From: Paludibacteraceae bacterium
GTDB lineage: Bacteria > Bacteroidota > Bacteroidia > Bacteroidales > Paludibacteraceae
Assembly: GCA_016302585.1 (NCBI GenBank)
Contig: JAEDNI010000002.1
Location: 3,385 to 67,384, forward strand
Direction: 5' to 3'
DNA length: 64,000 nucleotides
Shown here one piece after another: positions 8,342 through 16,634 of this stretch. The translations under genes were made by a program, and so were the position numbers. Within the stretch, counting starts at the first letter, position 1. Each line of letters starts with the position of its first letter. The notes beneath the pieces are model-generated. The model made no database searches. It saw nothing but the letters and a program-made list of their open reading frames with translations, and was not told the DNA's origin.

Positions 8342-9183
8342 GAACACCGATTACATATTACGGAGGCAAGCAACGCCTGACCAAGACGATCGTCTCAATG
8401 ATACCGCCGCATAAGGTGTACATCGAGCCGTTCTTTGGCGGCGGCGCGGTCTTCTTCTCAAAGACACCCTCCTATCTGGAGGTGATAAACGACATCAACG
8501 ATAACGTGGTCACATTCTACCGTGTGTGCCAGAACGAAGCGCAATTCAAAGAGCTGCATGCCAAGATACAAAGCACGCTCTTTTCCGAAGCGCTCTTCCT
8601 GCAGGCAAAGACTATCTGGAACGGCTTCTGGCCGGCGAGTGATGTAGAACGTGCATGGGCGGTGTGGGTATGCTGTAACTATGCGTTCAATGCTACGCCG
8701 TACGGAGGATGGAAATGGGACATGGGAACGGCAGGCAGTCACTCCGGCATTGTAGCGGCACACAAGCGCAATGCGTTCACGGAAGAGGTCTTCAAGCGGT
8801 TGCAGTTCGCACAGATATCGTGCCGCAATGCCATTGATGTACTCCGCGACCGCAGTAGTGAAGACTCGTTCGCCTATATTGATCCGCCGTACATCGGCAG
8901 CGACCAGAAACACTATCACGGCTATGGAGAGATGGAGTTTACCGAACTGCTGAACGTACTGCGGGAGCAGTTCAAAGGCAAGTTTGTGCTTTCGACGTTC
9001 GCTAACGATATCATATTGGACTACGCTGAGCAGAACGGATGGAACGTGTTCCGCAAGGACATGCCGATGACGGTTGCCAATCTGCGCATCAAGGATAAAG
9101 GCGTGAACAGCAGACGCAAGGAGGAACTGCTGGTGTTTAATTACGAATTACCATCATTAATTGAGGAGGCAAAACATGAGTGA
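8338..9183 (+). CDS. D12-class N6-adenine DNA methyltransferase (Dam-like)
   Basis: 281 residues from the ATG at 8338, where the family's N-terminus MRTPITYYGGK begins; the frame is open upstream but encodes nothing family-like. AdoMet-binding motif EPFFGGGAVFF and catalytic motif IV IDPPY are both present, so it should be active. It would methylate adenine N6 in phage DNA, as protection from restriction or for control. It is coupled to the Cys-rich gene and the next gene. Confidence 0.9.
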   Translation: MRTPITYYGGKQRLTKTIVSMIPPHKVYIEPFFGGGAVFFSKTPSYLEVINDINDNVVTFYRVCQNEAQFKELHAKIQSTLFSEALFLQAKTIWNGFWPASDVERAWAVWVCCNYAFNATPYGGWKWDMGTAGSHSGIVAAHKRNAFTEEVFKRLQFAQISCRNAIDVLRDRSSEDSFAYIDPPYIGSDQKHYHGYGEMEFTELLNVLREQFKGKFVLSTFANDIILDYAEQNGWNVFRKDMPMTVANLRIKDKGVNSRRKEELLVFNYELPSLIEEAKHE

Positions 9184-9634
9184 GAGAATACCATGTGCAA
9201 AATGTAAGTTGCTTGGGGAGAAGTTACAGACATCCTATCGGGCAAGGAAGTGCAACCTGCACGGAATAGAGGTTATGGAGAACTCAATTGGATGCAGCTG
9301 GGCGAACAATCCTGATTCCAAGTGCAAAGGTCTTACATCAATCATTATCCCCGCAGAGGAGGTGTTTGTATTGAAACGTGACTTGAATCACTACATCATG
9401 TATAGAATCGGCCAGTATGCCGGCAAGTGGTTCGCTGCAGGCAGCATATGCAACATGAACTACGGTTCGTTTAGTTCGCCATCTATCTTCAGTACTCCGT
9501 TTGAGTCGAGGGGAAAAGCGGTGGATGATGTATTGAGGAGATTACTCGCTACGGCACGTCAGAACCGTGACGACGAATATGCGTCCATCATCGAGAAAAC
9601 CATCATGGATAACAGACAGTTAACGCTATTTTGA
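9176..9634 (+). CDS. Cys-rich protein with C-terminal clamp-binding motif
   Basis: 152 residues from the ATG at 9176, which has a GGAGG about 8 bases before it. The N-terminal half has spaced Cys/His residues (CAKCK, KCNLHG, GCSW, SKCKG) suggesting one or two zinc sites. The C-terminal half is a plain alpha/beta region, and the last seven residues are NRQLTLF, matching the bacterial sliding-clamp-binding consensus QLxLF. Function unknown, but it lies among DNA methyltransferase genes and probably acts on DNA. Confidence 0.65.
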   Translation: MSERIPCAKCKLLGEKLQTSYRARKCNLHGIEVMENSIGCSWANNPDSKCKGLTSIIIPAEEVFVLKRDLNHYIMYRIGQYAGKWFAAGSICNMNYGSFSSPSIFSTPFESRGKAVDDVLRRLLATARQNRDDEYASIIEKTIMDNRQLTLF

Positions 9635-9636
9635 AT

Positions 9637-11219
9637 ATGAATCACAAGCTATTGTATATTGATTTATTCTGCGGGGCTGGAGGAACGAGTACAGGAGTTG
9701 AGCGGGCGAGGCTGCATGGCGAGAAATGCGCCAAGGTCATCGCTTGCGTCAACCATGATCCGAACGCTATCAAGTCACATGCTGCCAACCATCCACGGAC
9801 GAAGCATTTCACCGAAGACATCCGAACGCTGGATATGCAGCCGCTACAGAACATCGTAGATAAGGAACGAGCGAAAGACCCGGACGCCATCATCGTCCTG
9901 TGGCATCGCTTGAGTGTACTAATTTCAGCAGAGCCAAAGGTGGTAAGCCAAGAGACGCAGATAGCCGCACTCTTGCAGAACACCTGTTCCGATACATCGA
10001 AGCGCTCAATCCCGAATACATATACATCGAGAACGTAGAGGAGTTTATGAGTTGGGGCGATGTGGACGAGCACGGAAAGCCTGTGAGCATGGATAAGGGT
10101 ATCAAGTACCTCAAGTGGGTGCGTAACGTAGAGAGTTACGGTTACCGTTTCGACCACCGTATCTTGAATGCAGCCGATTTCGGAGCACGTACACGCCGGA
10201 CACGATTCTTCGGAATCTTCGCCAAAGAGTGTTACAGCATCGCATGGCCAGAGCCAACCCATTGCAAGGACGGAAGACCGGGTGACATGTTCAATCCACC
10301 ATTGCTAAAATGGAAACCTGTGCGTCCTATACTTAATCTGTCCGAGCACGGACAGAGTATCTTCAACCGCAAGAAGCCGCTGTCAGATAGAACGTATGAA
10401 CGTGTTTATAACGGCCTGATAAAGTACATAGCCGGAGGAAAGAAAGCCTTCCTGTCAAAGCAGTTTAGTGGCGACCCGAGTGGAAAGAATATCGGTATTG
10501 ACGACCCTGCGGGCACGATTACCTGTAAAGATCACCATGCTCTGGTTCAGGTGCAGTTCATCGACGCGCAGTACGGCAACGGCTATTCTGCGTCTATTGA
10601 TGATCCGCTCCCAACAGCGACCGCCAAGGATAAATTTTCGATAGTCAGTACATCATTTTTTGCCAACGAATACAGCGGCGGCGGTCAGCAGACATCCATT
10701 GATGATCCTGCTCCGTCGATTCTCACCACACCAAAGCAGAAACTGGTGACCGTGGATCGGTTTGTCATAAACACCGCCTATCAGTCCAAAGGCTGCTCTA
10801 TAGACGAGCCTGTCTGCACCATCATTGCAAGGCAGGATAAATCGCCACTCTATCTGGCAACAGTTGAAAATGGCGAACCACCATACACACCACAGCAAGG
10901 AGATAGTCAGTACATGCGGCTCATTAAGGAGTTCATGCGGAGATATGGCATCGTGGATATCTACATGCGTATGCTTACGGTTAAGGAACTCAAGATGGCT
11001 CAGGGATTCCCGGAAGACTATATCCTTTGCGGCACGCAGACCGAGCAGAAAAAGTATATCGGCAACGCGGTCGAGGTGAATATGAGCCGCGCCCTCTGCG
11101 AAGCCCTTGCAAGCACGGTGGACGGAATGATAACTAACGCCACGGCGGAACGATTGATGAAAACCTTTGACGCTACGATAAAGAGCGGTCAGGAGATATT
11201 GGGAGATTATAGTGTATGA
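9637..11219 (+). pseudogene. Cytosine-C5 DNA methyltransferase, frameshifted
   Basis: Two overlapping frames together make one large C5 methyltransferase. The first carries motif I DLFCGAGGTSTG and runs to the W of VLW at 9901-9903. The second continues with ASLECTNFSRAKGG, the motif IV catalytic-Cys region of the Bacteroidales type, then IENVEEF (motif VI), FGARTRRTRFFG (motif VIII) and later GNAVEVNM (motif X-like). One G appears to be missing at 9901-9904 (TGGCAT instead of TGGGCAT). There is no slippery heptamer. Either the gene is inactivated or this is a sequencing error. Restored length about 528 residues. Confidence 0.8.
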
Positions 11220-11662
11220 CAATCACAGAACCGATAATGATAGTAAGGATAGATGTTTCGATGGAACACTATAGGAGCATAGTAGAGGATATTGTTTACT
11301 ACAGAGCTGACTTGCGTATGAATCAAGCATTGCGATGGAAATGGTACTTTGAATACATTGCCGCAAGAGTAAAAGTGAAACATCCACATCGTAGCGTACG
11401 GTTAAGTATATCAAGAAAACCGGATGACCTCAAAATAGGTCAGCAGTATATTGATGAGAAAACAAACTACCTGCTACGAGCCAAACGAGCGCAGATCAAG
11501 AAGCTCCAGAATCACCAAGGGACAGACCTGTTTGATTTCGCAGGAGAGGAGCGACGCGCGAAGATAGAGAAACTGCAGGGCAACATAGATGCTCTTGAGA
11601 AAGGGGAGTATAATATGTGGTTCCCTGTAGAGTATAAAAACCATATAAAGCAATGGGTATGA
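11216..11662 (+). CDS. Hypothetical protein with coiled coil
   Basis: 148 residues, overlapping the methyltransferase stop by the ATGA arrangement. Residues about 85-130 (KTNYLLRAKRAQIKKL, then ERRAKIEKLQGNIDALEKG) form an amphipathic coiled coil, and the N-terminus is mixed alpha/beta. No family recognised. It lies between two DNA methyltransferase genes, suggesting a DNA-related role, but this is only context. Confidence 0.6.
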   Translation: MTITEPIMIVRIDVSMEHYRSIVEDIVYYRADLRMNQALRWKWYFEYIAARVKVKHPHRSVRLSISRKPDDLKIGQQYIDEKTNYLLRAKRAQIKKLQNHQGTDLFDFAGEERRAKIEKLQGNIDALEKGEYNMWFPVEYKNHIKQWV

Positions 11663-12129
11663 CAAAGCAACTGACAGAACGTCTGGCGATGATGGACATG
11701 AAACACCGCAATCAAAAAGTTTCAAAGGACGCGCTATATGTTTTCTACGGATGGACGAAGATAAACAAAGTCATGAAGAAGGAGTCTATTATGGTCATCT
11801 TCATGAATGAGAATCCCGGTCCTCGCGTAGGAAGAGATGGATGTGGCGGAGTAACTCGTTTTATGAACGTGGCATACAAGCGCAAGCAGACCGATAAGGA
11901 AGCGGAGGACGCGCAGTATAGTAACAAAATCTATACGTGTTACGAAATATACATGAATGATCCGCGCGTCCAAGGTAGCCTTGAAGCAGCTCTCAAAGAG
12001 AACTCTGACGCAGACCAGAATAATGTCAGCCAGTCGGAGCGCGACGCAATCAGCAAGGCATTGAAAGAAGCGTATCTTCTTGCCCATCCCGGATATAAAG
12101 AACCGACGCGACAATTAGAATTATTTTAA
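11653..12129 (+). CDS. Hypothetical protein ending in a clamp-binding motif
   Basis: 158 residues, overlapping the preceding gene. It has a glycine-rich loop (PGPRVGRDGCGGVTR) and a helical second half, and ends TRQLELF, a match to the QLxLF sliding-clamp-binding peptide. It is followed 11 bases later by another methyltransferase that also ends in the motif. Role unknown; probably acts at the replication fork or on phage DNA. Confidence 0.6.
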   Translation: MGMTKQLTERLAMMDMKHRNQKVSKDALYVFYGWTKINKVMKKESIMVIFMNENPGPRVGRDGCGGVTRFMNVAYKRKQTDKEAEDAQYSNKIYTCYEIYMNDPRVQGSLEAALKENSDADQNNVSQSERDAISKALKEAYLLAHPGYKEPTRQLELF

Positions 12130-12140
12130 CTCCCAAGACA

Positions 12141-12812
12141 ATGGCAATAGAAATTGACAAAATCTACAACATGGACTGCCTTGAGGGCATGAAAGCCATC
12201 CCGGACGGTAGCGTGGATTTGGTGCTCACCGATATTCCGTACGGAGAGGTTAATCGAGACAGCAACGGATTGCGTAATCTCGACAAAGCAGCTGCCGATA
12301 TTGAGACATTCGACATACGCGAACTGACCAAGATACTTTGTGCCAAGACAAAAGGGTCAGTATATATGTTCTGCGGAATAAATCAGGTGTCTGATATTAG
12401 AAAAACTATGACCGAGCAAGGACTGAGCACGCGAGTAGTCGTATGGGAGAAGACGAACCCAAGTCCCATGAATGGCGAGTATATGTGGCTCAGCGGCATA
12501 GAACTTTGCGTATATGGCAAGAAACAAGGCGGAGTGTTCAATCTGCATTGCAAGAACAGCGTTCTTCGCTATCCATGCGGGGGGGGTAAAATACATCCTA
12601 CACAGAAGCCGACAGACCTATTCCGTCAGCTCATCCTTGCAAGTTCAAACGAAGGAGACACCGTTCTTGATCCGTTCATCGGAAGCGGAACGACAGCAGT
12701 TGCGGCTATTAAAGAGAACCGCCACTATATCGGTTTCGAACTCAATGAGGAATTTTATATGAATGCCTGTCAGCGTATCAGCGCAGAAAGAAGGCAACTA
12801 AGTTTATTCTAA
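12141..12812 (+). CDS. N4/N6-type DNA methyltransferase with clamp-binding tail
   Basis: 223 residues. Beta-class layout: catalytic TDIPYG (a DPPY variant) near the N-terminus, target-recognition region in the middle, HPTQKP, then AdoMet motif DPFIGSGTT. It ends RRQLSLF, the sliding-clamp-binding consensus. It probably methylates A-N6 or C-N4 in phage DNA. A run of eight G (about 12579-12586, Cys-Gly-Gly-Gly) lies in the coding region and could slip, switching the gene on or off. The frame is intact here. Confidence 0.85.
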   Translation: MAIEIDKIYNMDCLEGMKAIPDGSVDLVLTDIPYGEVNRDSNGLRNLDKAAADIETFDIRELTKILCAKTKGSVYMFCGINQVSDIRKTMTEQGLSTRVVVWEKTNPSPMNGEYMWLSGIELCVYGKKQGGVFNLHCKNSVLRYPCGGGKIHPTQKPTDLFRQLILASSNEGDTVLDPFIGSGTTAVAAIKENRHYIGFELNEEFYMNACQRISAERRQLSLF

Positions 12813-12826
12813 TCCACTAAACGAAT

Positions 12827-13273
12827 ATGAAAACAGATGTAATCAAGAAAATGACTCCGGCGCAGGCAGCAAGTCTCGCCGCCGTGATGTTCCACCTGAT
12901 CGGAGCATCCGAAATCCTGTTCTTTGATCTCGAGGCGTTCTACCTCGCTCACGGGTTTGAGTTCAAGCAGGAAACGAAGAAGATGTTCAATGAGTTCATG
13001 GAGACCGCCAAGCGGATGCACAAGCAGTACGGCCGCATGACGCGCTATGCTGTCTCATGCGCCAACAGTCCCGAGATGGATGCCAAGGAAGCGTACGAGA
13101 TCGACACGAATGCGTGGGCACGAACCGCCCTGCAGGTATATGACGCACTCTACGGACACGATGAGCAAGCGTTGATCCAGATCGAATCCATGCTAAAGCT
13201 CATCGCCAAGCAACCGATGTTCGGCTCCGAGATTTACAACAGGTACGTACCGGACACAGAGGACAAAGATTGA
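12827..13273 (+). CDS. Hypothetical helical protein
   Basis: 148 residues, mostly helical, starting MKTDVIKKMTPAQAAS, with a stretch of alternating aromatic residues (FFDLEAFYLAHGFEF) in the first half and an acidic C-terminus. No motif or family recognised. It is the last gene of the second module, just before repeat copy 3. Confidence 0.6.
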   Translation: MKTDVIKKMTPAQAASLAAVMFHLIGASEILFFDLEAFYLAHGFEFKQETKKMFNEFMETAKRMHKQYGRMTRYAVSCANSPEMDAKEAYEIDTNAWARTALQVYDALYGHDEQALIQIESMLKLIAKQPMFGSEIYNRYVPDTEDKD

Positions 13274-13285
13274 CAATAATCATGC

Positions 13286-13457
13286 CACAAGTGTTTATAT
13301 ATCAAGCAAAATTAGTACTATTTTCAAACTGGCAAGGATGCTTTGCAAATATCACTTTTTCAGCGTTTTATGCCCGAAAAATTTGGTCATATCGCAAAAT
13401 TTTTGTAACTTTACATACAATTTAAGAAATACAAAAAAACACTAAAAACTGAGAGTT
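13286..13457 (+). promoter_or_regulatory. Repeated promoter/leader, copy 3 (long form)
   Basis: Long form of the repeat, beginning with GTGTTTATATATCAAGCAAA-type sequence (also in copy 4), then palindrome GCAAGGATGCTTTGC, -33 TTTG (13382-13385), 20 bp, -7 TAACTTTA (13406-13413), leader AACACTAAAAACTGAGAG before the ATG at 13458. The whole 185-bp gap between genes is accounted for by this element. Confidence 0.8.
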
Positions 13458-13841
13458 ATGAAGTCCATTTTAGACCAAATCAAAGCCGTAAAGGAAGATG
13501 CCAAGCAGGCGGTAGATGAGATGCTGCAACTCCGTCAGGAACTCGATGAGTTCGAGGAGTACAATCCTTATCCGGCAGATAAGCCGTTCGAAGAGAGATG
13601 TGCTTATTGCGAAAAACGCCTTGCTATGTCCGATAAGGCGGATGCAGCATTGGCAAGAGCAAATAGCAAGGTTATCCACTTTTGGGAGCTGCTGGGTGTT
13701 AATCCGGTTAAGTTCCGTCGCTACGATGGAGAAACCCACGTAAAGGAAACGTTCTACGGGCTTGTAAGATACAGCGAAGAAATGGAGTATCAGTTGAAAC
13801 GAGTAGTTGAAACGTATAATGAATATCACCATAAAAATTGA
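13458..13841 (+). CDS. Hypothetical protein
   Basis: 127 residues beginning MKSILDQIKAVKED; a coiled-coil N-terminal half (about 1-40), a CAYC pair (about residue 49) and a second helix. First gene of the third module, directly behind promoter copy 3, so probably well expressed. No family recognised. Confidence 0.6.
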   Translation: MKSILDQIKAVKEDAKQAVDEMLQLRQELDEFEEYNPYPADKPFEERCAYCEKRLAMSDKADAALARANSKVIHFWELLGVNPVKFRRYDGETHVKETFYGLVRYSEEMEYQLKRVVETYNEYHHKN

Positions 13842-13847
13842 GTTAAT

Positions 13848-14078
13848 ATGAATGCAGAAAGAAGAAAGCGTCTGTCCGCTGCGCTTGAACAGTTAGAAGC
13901 GGCAAAGTCTGAGATCGAAGAAATCCAGCAAGAAGAACAGGAGGCATACGACAATATGCCGGAAGGTTTACAGGAATCGGAACGAGGCGAGATTATTGCG
14001 AACAATGCTGAATCGCTTGAGAACGCGGTGAGCAGCCTCGATGAAGCTATTGACTATATAAACGAGATCGACCTATGA
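13848..14078 (+). CDS. Small acidic coiled-coil protein
   Basis: 76 residues, nearly all helical and strongly acidic (EEIQQEEQEAYDNMPEGL, ending in NEIDL). This pattern is common in phage accessory proteins of unknown role; DNA mimicry is possible from the charge but not shown. The stop overlaps the next start. Confidence 0.6.
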   Translation: MNAERRKRLSAALEQLEAAKSEIEEIQQEEQEAYDNMPEGLQESERGEIIANNAESLENAVSSLDEAIDYINEIDL

Positions 14079-14431
14079 GCCAAGTGTATCTACAAGCGCA
14101 GCACACGGCTGCACCTTATCTCATCTTCACAAAGGATGGAAAGTCGCACCCAGCGCAGAATATGGGTGTAAAGGAGATGAATCAGGAAGACCCACTACTG
14201 AAAGCAGTCATCCAAGCGCATTTCGGTAGTGAGTTGGACCGTATCGAGAAACGCCGTAAGTACTATTGGTTGCCGCTCGGCTATGGCAATCAGCCGAACG
14301 GAAGCGTGGAGGAGATAGAACTGTTCCCCTCTGACTATCAAGCCTTGAAGGAAGCAGAGTTGAAAGACCGCTATCCTTATTGGTGGATTTATGAAGATTA
14401 TGCAACCGCGCTGGACCGCGCATTAGACTAA
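14075..14431 (+). CDS. Hypothetical protein
   Basis: 118 residues starting MSQVYLQAQHTAAPYL; rich in aromatic residues near the C-terminus (YPYWWIYEDY). Coupled to the gene before it by overlap. No recognised domain. Confidence 0.6.
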   Translation: MSQVYLQAQHTAAPYLIFTKDGKSHPAQNMGVKEMNQEDPLLKAVIQAHFGSELDRIEKRRKYYWLPLGYGNQPNGSVEEIELFPSDYQALKEAELKDRYPYWWIYEDYATALDRALD

Positions 14432-14446
14432 GAAAGGAAAGCAGTT

Positions 14447-14923
14447 ATGACAATAGCAATTTTGAATTACAATACAGGTGAGGTAGATATCATTGAGAAC
14501 GCTCCTCGCCTCCGGACGACAGAAGAAGTAGAGAACTATCTGGTAGAGGTTCTTGAGTACAACTCGGACGAGATACATTTCATGTTCTCTCCGGATATCG
14601 ATGTGAACTATATGGAGCCGGATGATTTTGGAAAGGATAGCGAGATGGAAGACCGCTACAAACTGATAGCGAAGATACACGAGGAGCATGAGGACTACGA
14701 GTCAACGGTGGGTGTCTCTCCGAAATACGTTCGCTGCCGCATCAAGTTCAATAACGAAGAGAATGGTCAGGATATCATCATCAAACTGACGAGTGACACG
14801 GACGAGAAAGACGATGAGATATTCTTCTATTGCAACGGATTGGACGACCTCGTTCGTCTCTGCTATGTCGATACGGAGGACTTCGACTTGATTGAGATTT
14901 ATGAGTTCATGAACGAAATCTAA
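14447..14923 (+). CDS. Hypothetical acidic protein
   Basis: 158 residues, very acidic. The first segment TIAILNYNTGEVDIIENAP is like the N-terminus of several phage proteins that begin with a short beta hairpin; the rest alternates acidic helices and strands. Its leader has an AAGGAAAG-type purine run. Function unknown; the acidity would fit DNA mimicry, but that is speculation. Confidence 0.6.
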   Translation: MTIAILNYNTGEVDIIENAPRLRTTEEVENYLVEVLEYNSDEIHFMFSPDIDVNYMEPDDFGKDSEMEDRYKLIAKIHEEHEDYESTVGVSPKYVRCRIKFNNEENGQDIIIKLTSDTDEKDDEIFFYCNGLDDLVRLCYVDTEDFDLIEIYEFMNEI

Positions 14924-14937
14924 GAAAGGATCACGCC

Positions 14938-15237
14938 ATGATAGTAGGTGGTATATTGCATATCAATATCGACGAACTGCGTGACAATCTGCGCTACGAT
15001 GTCCGGGCATTCGATCCCATCACAGCAATGGAGTACATGCAGTTCAGCAAAGGGCAGGTAGATGTAAATGTCTATGTCGAATACGGATGGACGATAAGCA
15101 CGTACGACGAGCCGGTATGGGAAATAAATGCGGTCGAACTGACATTCCAAGTGTCCGGCATCTCGCATCCGAACATCTACCGCCTGACAGCAGACGAGAT
15201 AAAGCAACTGGAGTCACTAATCAATAACGAAGAATAA
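14938..15237 (+). CDS. Hypothetical protein
   Basis: 99 residues starting MIVGGILHINIDELRDN; alternating strands, aromatic residues and a final short helix (DEIKQLESLI). Part of the tightly packed run of small genes. No family recognised. Confidence 0.6.
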   Translation: MIVGGILHINIDELRDNLRYDVRAFDPITAMEYMQFSKGQVDVNVYVEYGWTISTYDEPVWEINAVELTFQVSGISHPNIYRLTADEIKQLESLINNEE

Positions 15238-15238
15238 G

Positions 15239-15679
15239 ATGGATAAAGTGTTTGTAGTATCAATGGTGTCCTATGACCGCAGGCATCAAGTTATGCTTGG
15301 AGCGTACGACACCATGCTTTCCGCCAAGAAAGCAGCCTATGAGAAATACGCCGATGTCATGCGGACGGTCTTTAATGCGTCAGCACCGGAGTACAACGAT
15401 GCGAAGCAGTATGTCTTCGGTCGCCCTGGCAATATGCACATTATCGAGGTACACGGTCTGGAATATACACGCACATCGGAATTTCCGGTGTCGTACGTTA
15501 TGCGAGACGATTTGAAAGAGAAAGGTTTCGATGTAAGCAATATCGACAACGAAACGATGGAGAGTATTGCAAGCCGCATGAATGAGTATTCCTGCAATGG
15601 CGTAGGTTATTGGGATTCGCTCATCGAGGCTGCAAGATATTATGAAATACCAACCATAGATGAGGAGGACGAGCAATGA
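15239..15679 (+). CDS. Hypothetical protein
   Basis: 146 residues starting MDKVFVVSMVSYDRRHQ. The first part (strand, AYDTMLSAKKAAYEKY helix) resembles phage proteins in which a single activity reading is mapped to a strand-helix unit. Acidic C-terminus overlapping the next start. Function unknown. Confidence 0.6.
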   Translation: MDKVFVVSMVSYDRRHQVMLGAYDTMLSAKKAAYEKYADVMRTVFNASAPEYNDAKQYVFGRPGNMHIIEVHGLEYTRTSEFPVSYVMRDDLKEKGFDVSNIDNETMESIASRMNEYSCNGVGYWDSLIEAARYYEIPTIDEEDEQ

Positions 15680-16170
15680 GAACTGTGACCGTAAAGCTCT
15701 ATGAGTTCGACGAACTGAATGAGCAGGCTAAGCAAATAGCCATCGAGGAACTGAAACAAGCGTCATTCGACGCAGGTAGCGAATCAGACTGGAACGATGC
15801 CAACGAGACCATCCGGCGTATCAAGGAACTTGCAGGAGTGGATTTGGATATCCAGTTTTCATTGCAAGGCCCGTACGTGAAGTGGGGCTACGATAAGACG
15901 CACGAAACCAAGCTGACGTATCAGCAGCAGTTTGAGAACCTGCGCAAGTCTGTCAAGAACAGCCTCACCTACACATGGGCAGACGATATGATGGTCGAGA
16001 CTTTCGATGAAGCATTGTTCGACCGCCGACGCAGGTATCTTGATAATGTAGGCGATGTGCTACTGAAATTCTGCACAAAGGTCTATCGGTCAACGCTCGG
16101 GTACTTGGACGAGGATAGTGTGCGAGAGTACATCGTCATGAACGAATATGAGTTCACGGAAGATGGATGA
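15676..16170 (+). CDS. Phage protein of the YxFDEL-AK family
   Basis: 164 residues. The N-terminus VKLYEFDELNEQAKQIAIEE is typical of a widespread phage family (pattern xYxFDELxExAKxKA) found among early or antirestriction-type genes; the biochemical role is unknown to me. The rest is helical, with an acidic C-terminus. It overlaps the preceding gene by four bases. Confidence 0.6.
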   Translation: MRTVTVKLYEFDELNEQAKQIAIEELKQASFDAGSESDWNDANETIRRIKELAGVDLDIQFSLQGPYVKWGYDKTHETKLTYQQQFENLRKSVKNSLTYTWADDMMVETFDEALFDRRRRYLDNVGDVLLKFCTKVYRSTLGYLDEDSVREYIVMNEYEFTEDG

Positions 16171-16199
16171 GTGTGTAACGCATCTAAACTACAATCAGT

Positions 16200-16334
16200 A
16201 TGAGTAAGCCGAACCAAGTTTGTAGCTACTGCCGCAAAAGCGAGTGCTACGGATGGCATCACTGGGGGTGCAGCGTGACCGGAGAAACGGTTGACGAGAA
16301 TGATACCTGCTCCGATTGGGATGACGATGATTGA
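16200..16334 (+). CDS. Small zinc-ribbon-like protein
   Basis: 44 residues: MSKPNQVCSYCRKSECYGW, then HHWGC and ENDTCSDW with an acidic DDDD end. Five Cys and two His suggest a zinc site. One of a set of tiny Cys-rich proteins in this genome. It is the last gene of the third module. Confidence 0.55.
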   Translation: MSKPNQVCSYCRKSECYGWHHWGCSVTGETVDENDTCSDWDDDD

Positions 16335-16397
16335 CCATCCTAATTGACATACAGAAGATGCAAAATGAAGGAAAATCGCAAAAAAATGACCAGACGC

Positions 16398-16428
16398 TTG
16401 CATATGTCGAAAAATAATAGTACCTTTG
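16398..16428 (+). promoter_or_regulatory. Promoter of the candidate small RNA
   Basis: -33 TTG (16398-16400), 20 bp, -7 TACCTTTG (16421-16428): a full match to the Bacteroidetes consensus. Transcription would start near 16434. No convincing gene follows before the terminator at about 16558, so the product would be a short RNA. Confidence 0.7.
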
Positions 16429-16433
16429 CAGTC

Positions 16434-16558
16434 GAAATTCTGACTATGGCACGTTCGTGCTTGCGACAATCTGTCGCTAACTACGCTTGCCGTAACTCAG
16501 TTTTTAATGGTTTCCGGAGGGAATTTACCGCAGCGGCGGCTAAATTCTCTCTTTTTTT
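16434..16558 (+). ncRNA. Candidate antisense small RNA with three hairpins
   Basis: About 125 nt from a good promoter to a strong terminator. Predicted parts: hairpin GCAC-GTTC-GTGC (16449-16460), hairpin GCGACA-ATC-TGTCGC (16463-16477), a single-stranded stretch, then the terminator stem. The single-stranded stretch 16494-16512 is AACTCAGTTTTTAATGGTT, the exact reverse complement of the 19 bases 374-392 just before the ATG at 395, with partial complements in the leaders at 5732, 13458, 20522, 30488 and 33071. It could block translation of these genes. Prediction only. Confidence 0.5.
16516..16558 (+). terminator. Strong intrinsic terminator
   Basis: GGAGGGAATTTACCGC pairs with GCGGCTAAATTCTCTC around a 4-base loop, with a bulge and a mismatch, followed by TTTTTTT (16552-16558). 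It ends the small RNA and separates it from the portal promoter. Confidence 0.8.
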
Positions 16559-16576
16559 GCATTTTTTGAATAAAAG

Positions 16577-16609
16577 TGTTTGATATTCAAACAAAATTTT
16601 GTATCTTTG
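16577..16609 (+). promoter_or_regulatory. Late-type promoter with palindromic operator (portal)
   Basis: Palindrome TGTTTGATATTCAAACA (16577-16593; arms of 7, spacer 3) covers the -33 box TTTG (16579-16582). Spacer 19 bp; -7 TATCTTTG (16602-16609). The same arrangement is upstream of the scaffold gene and the holin gene. A protein bound to the palindrome would block or activate this promoter. Confidence 0.8.
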
Positions 16610-16634
16610 CAGCCGATTTCAAAATAAGCGTATT

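Noticed and set aside
9895..9910. Programmed frameshift in the methyltransferase
   Set aside because: No slippery heptamer and no downstream pseudoknot-like structure; a single missing base is simpler.
16344..16583. 79-residue frame over the small RNA region
   Set aside because: Low complexity, crosses a promoter and a terminator, and has no ribosome binding signal; the region is better read as non-coding.
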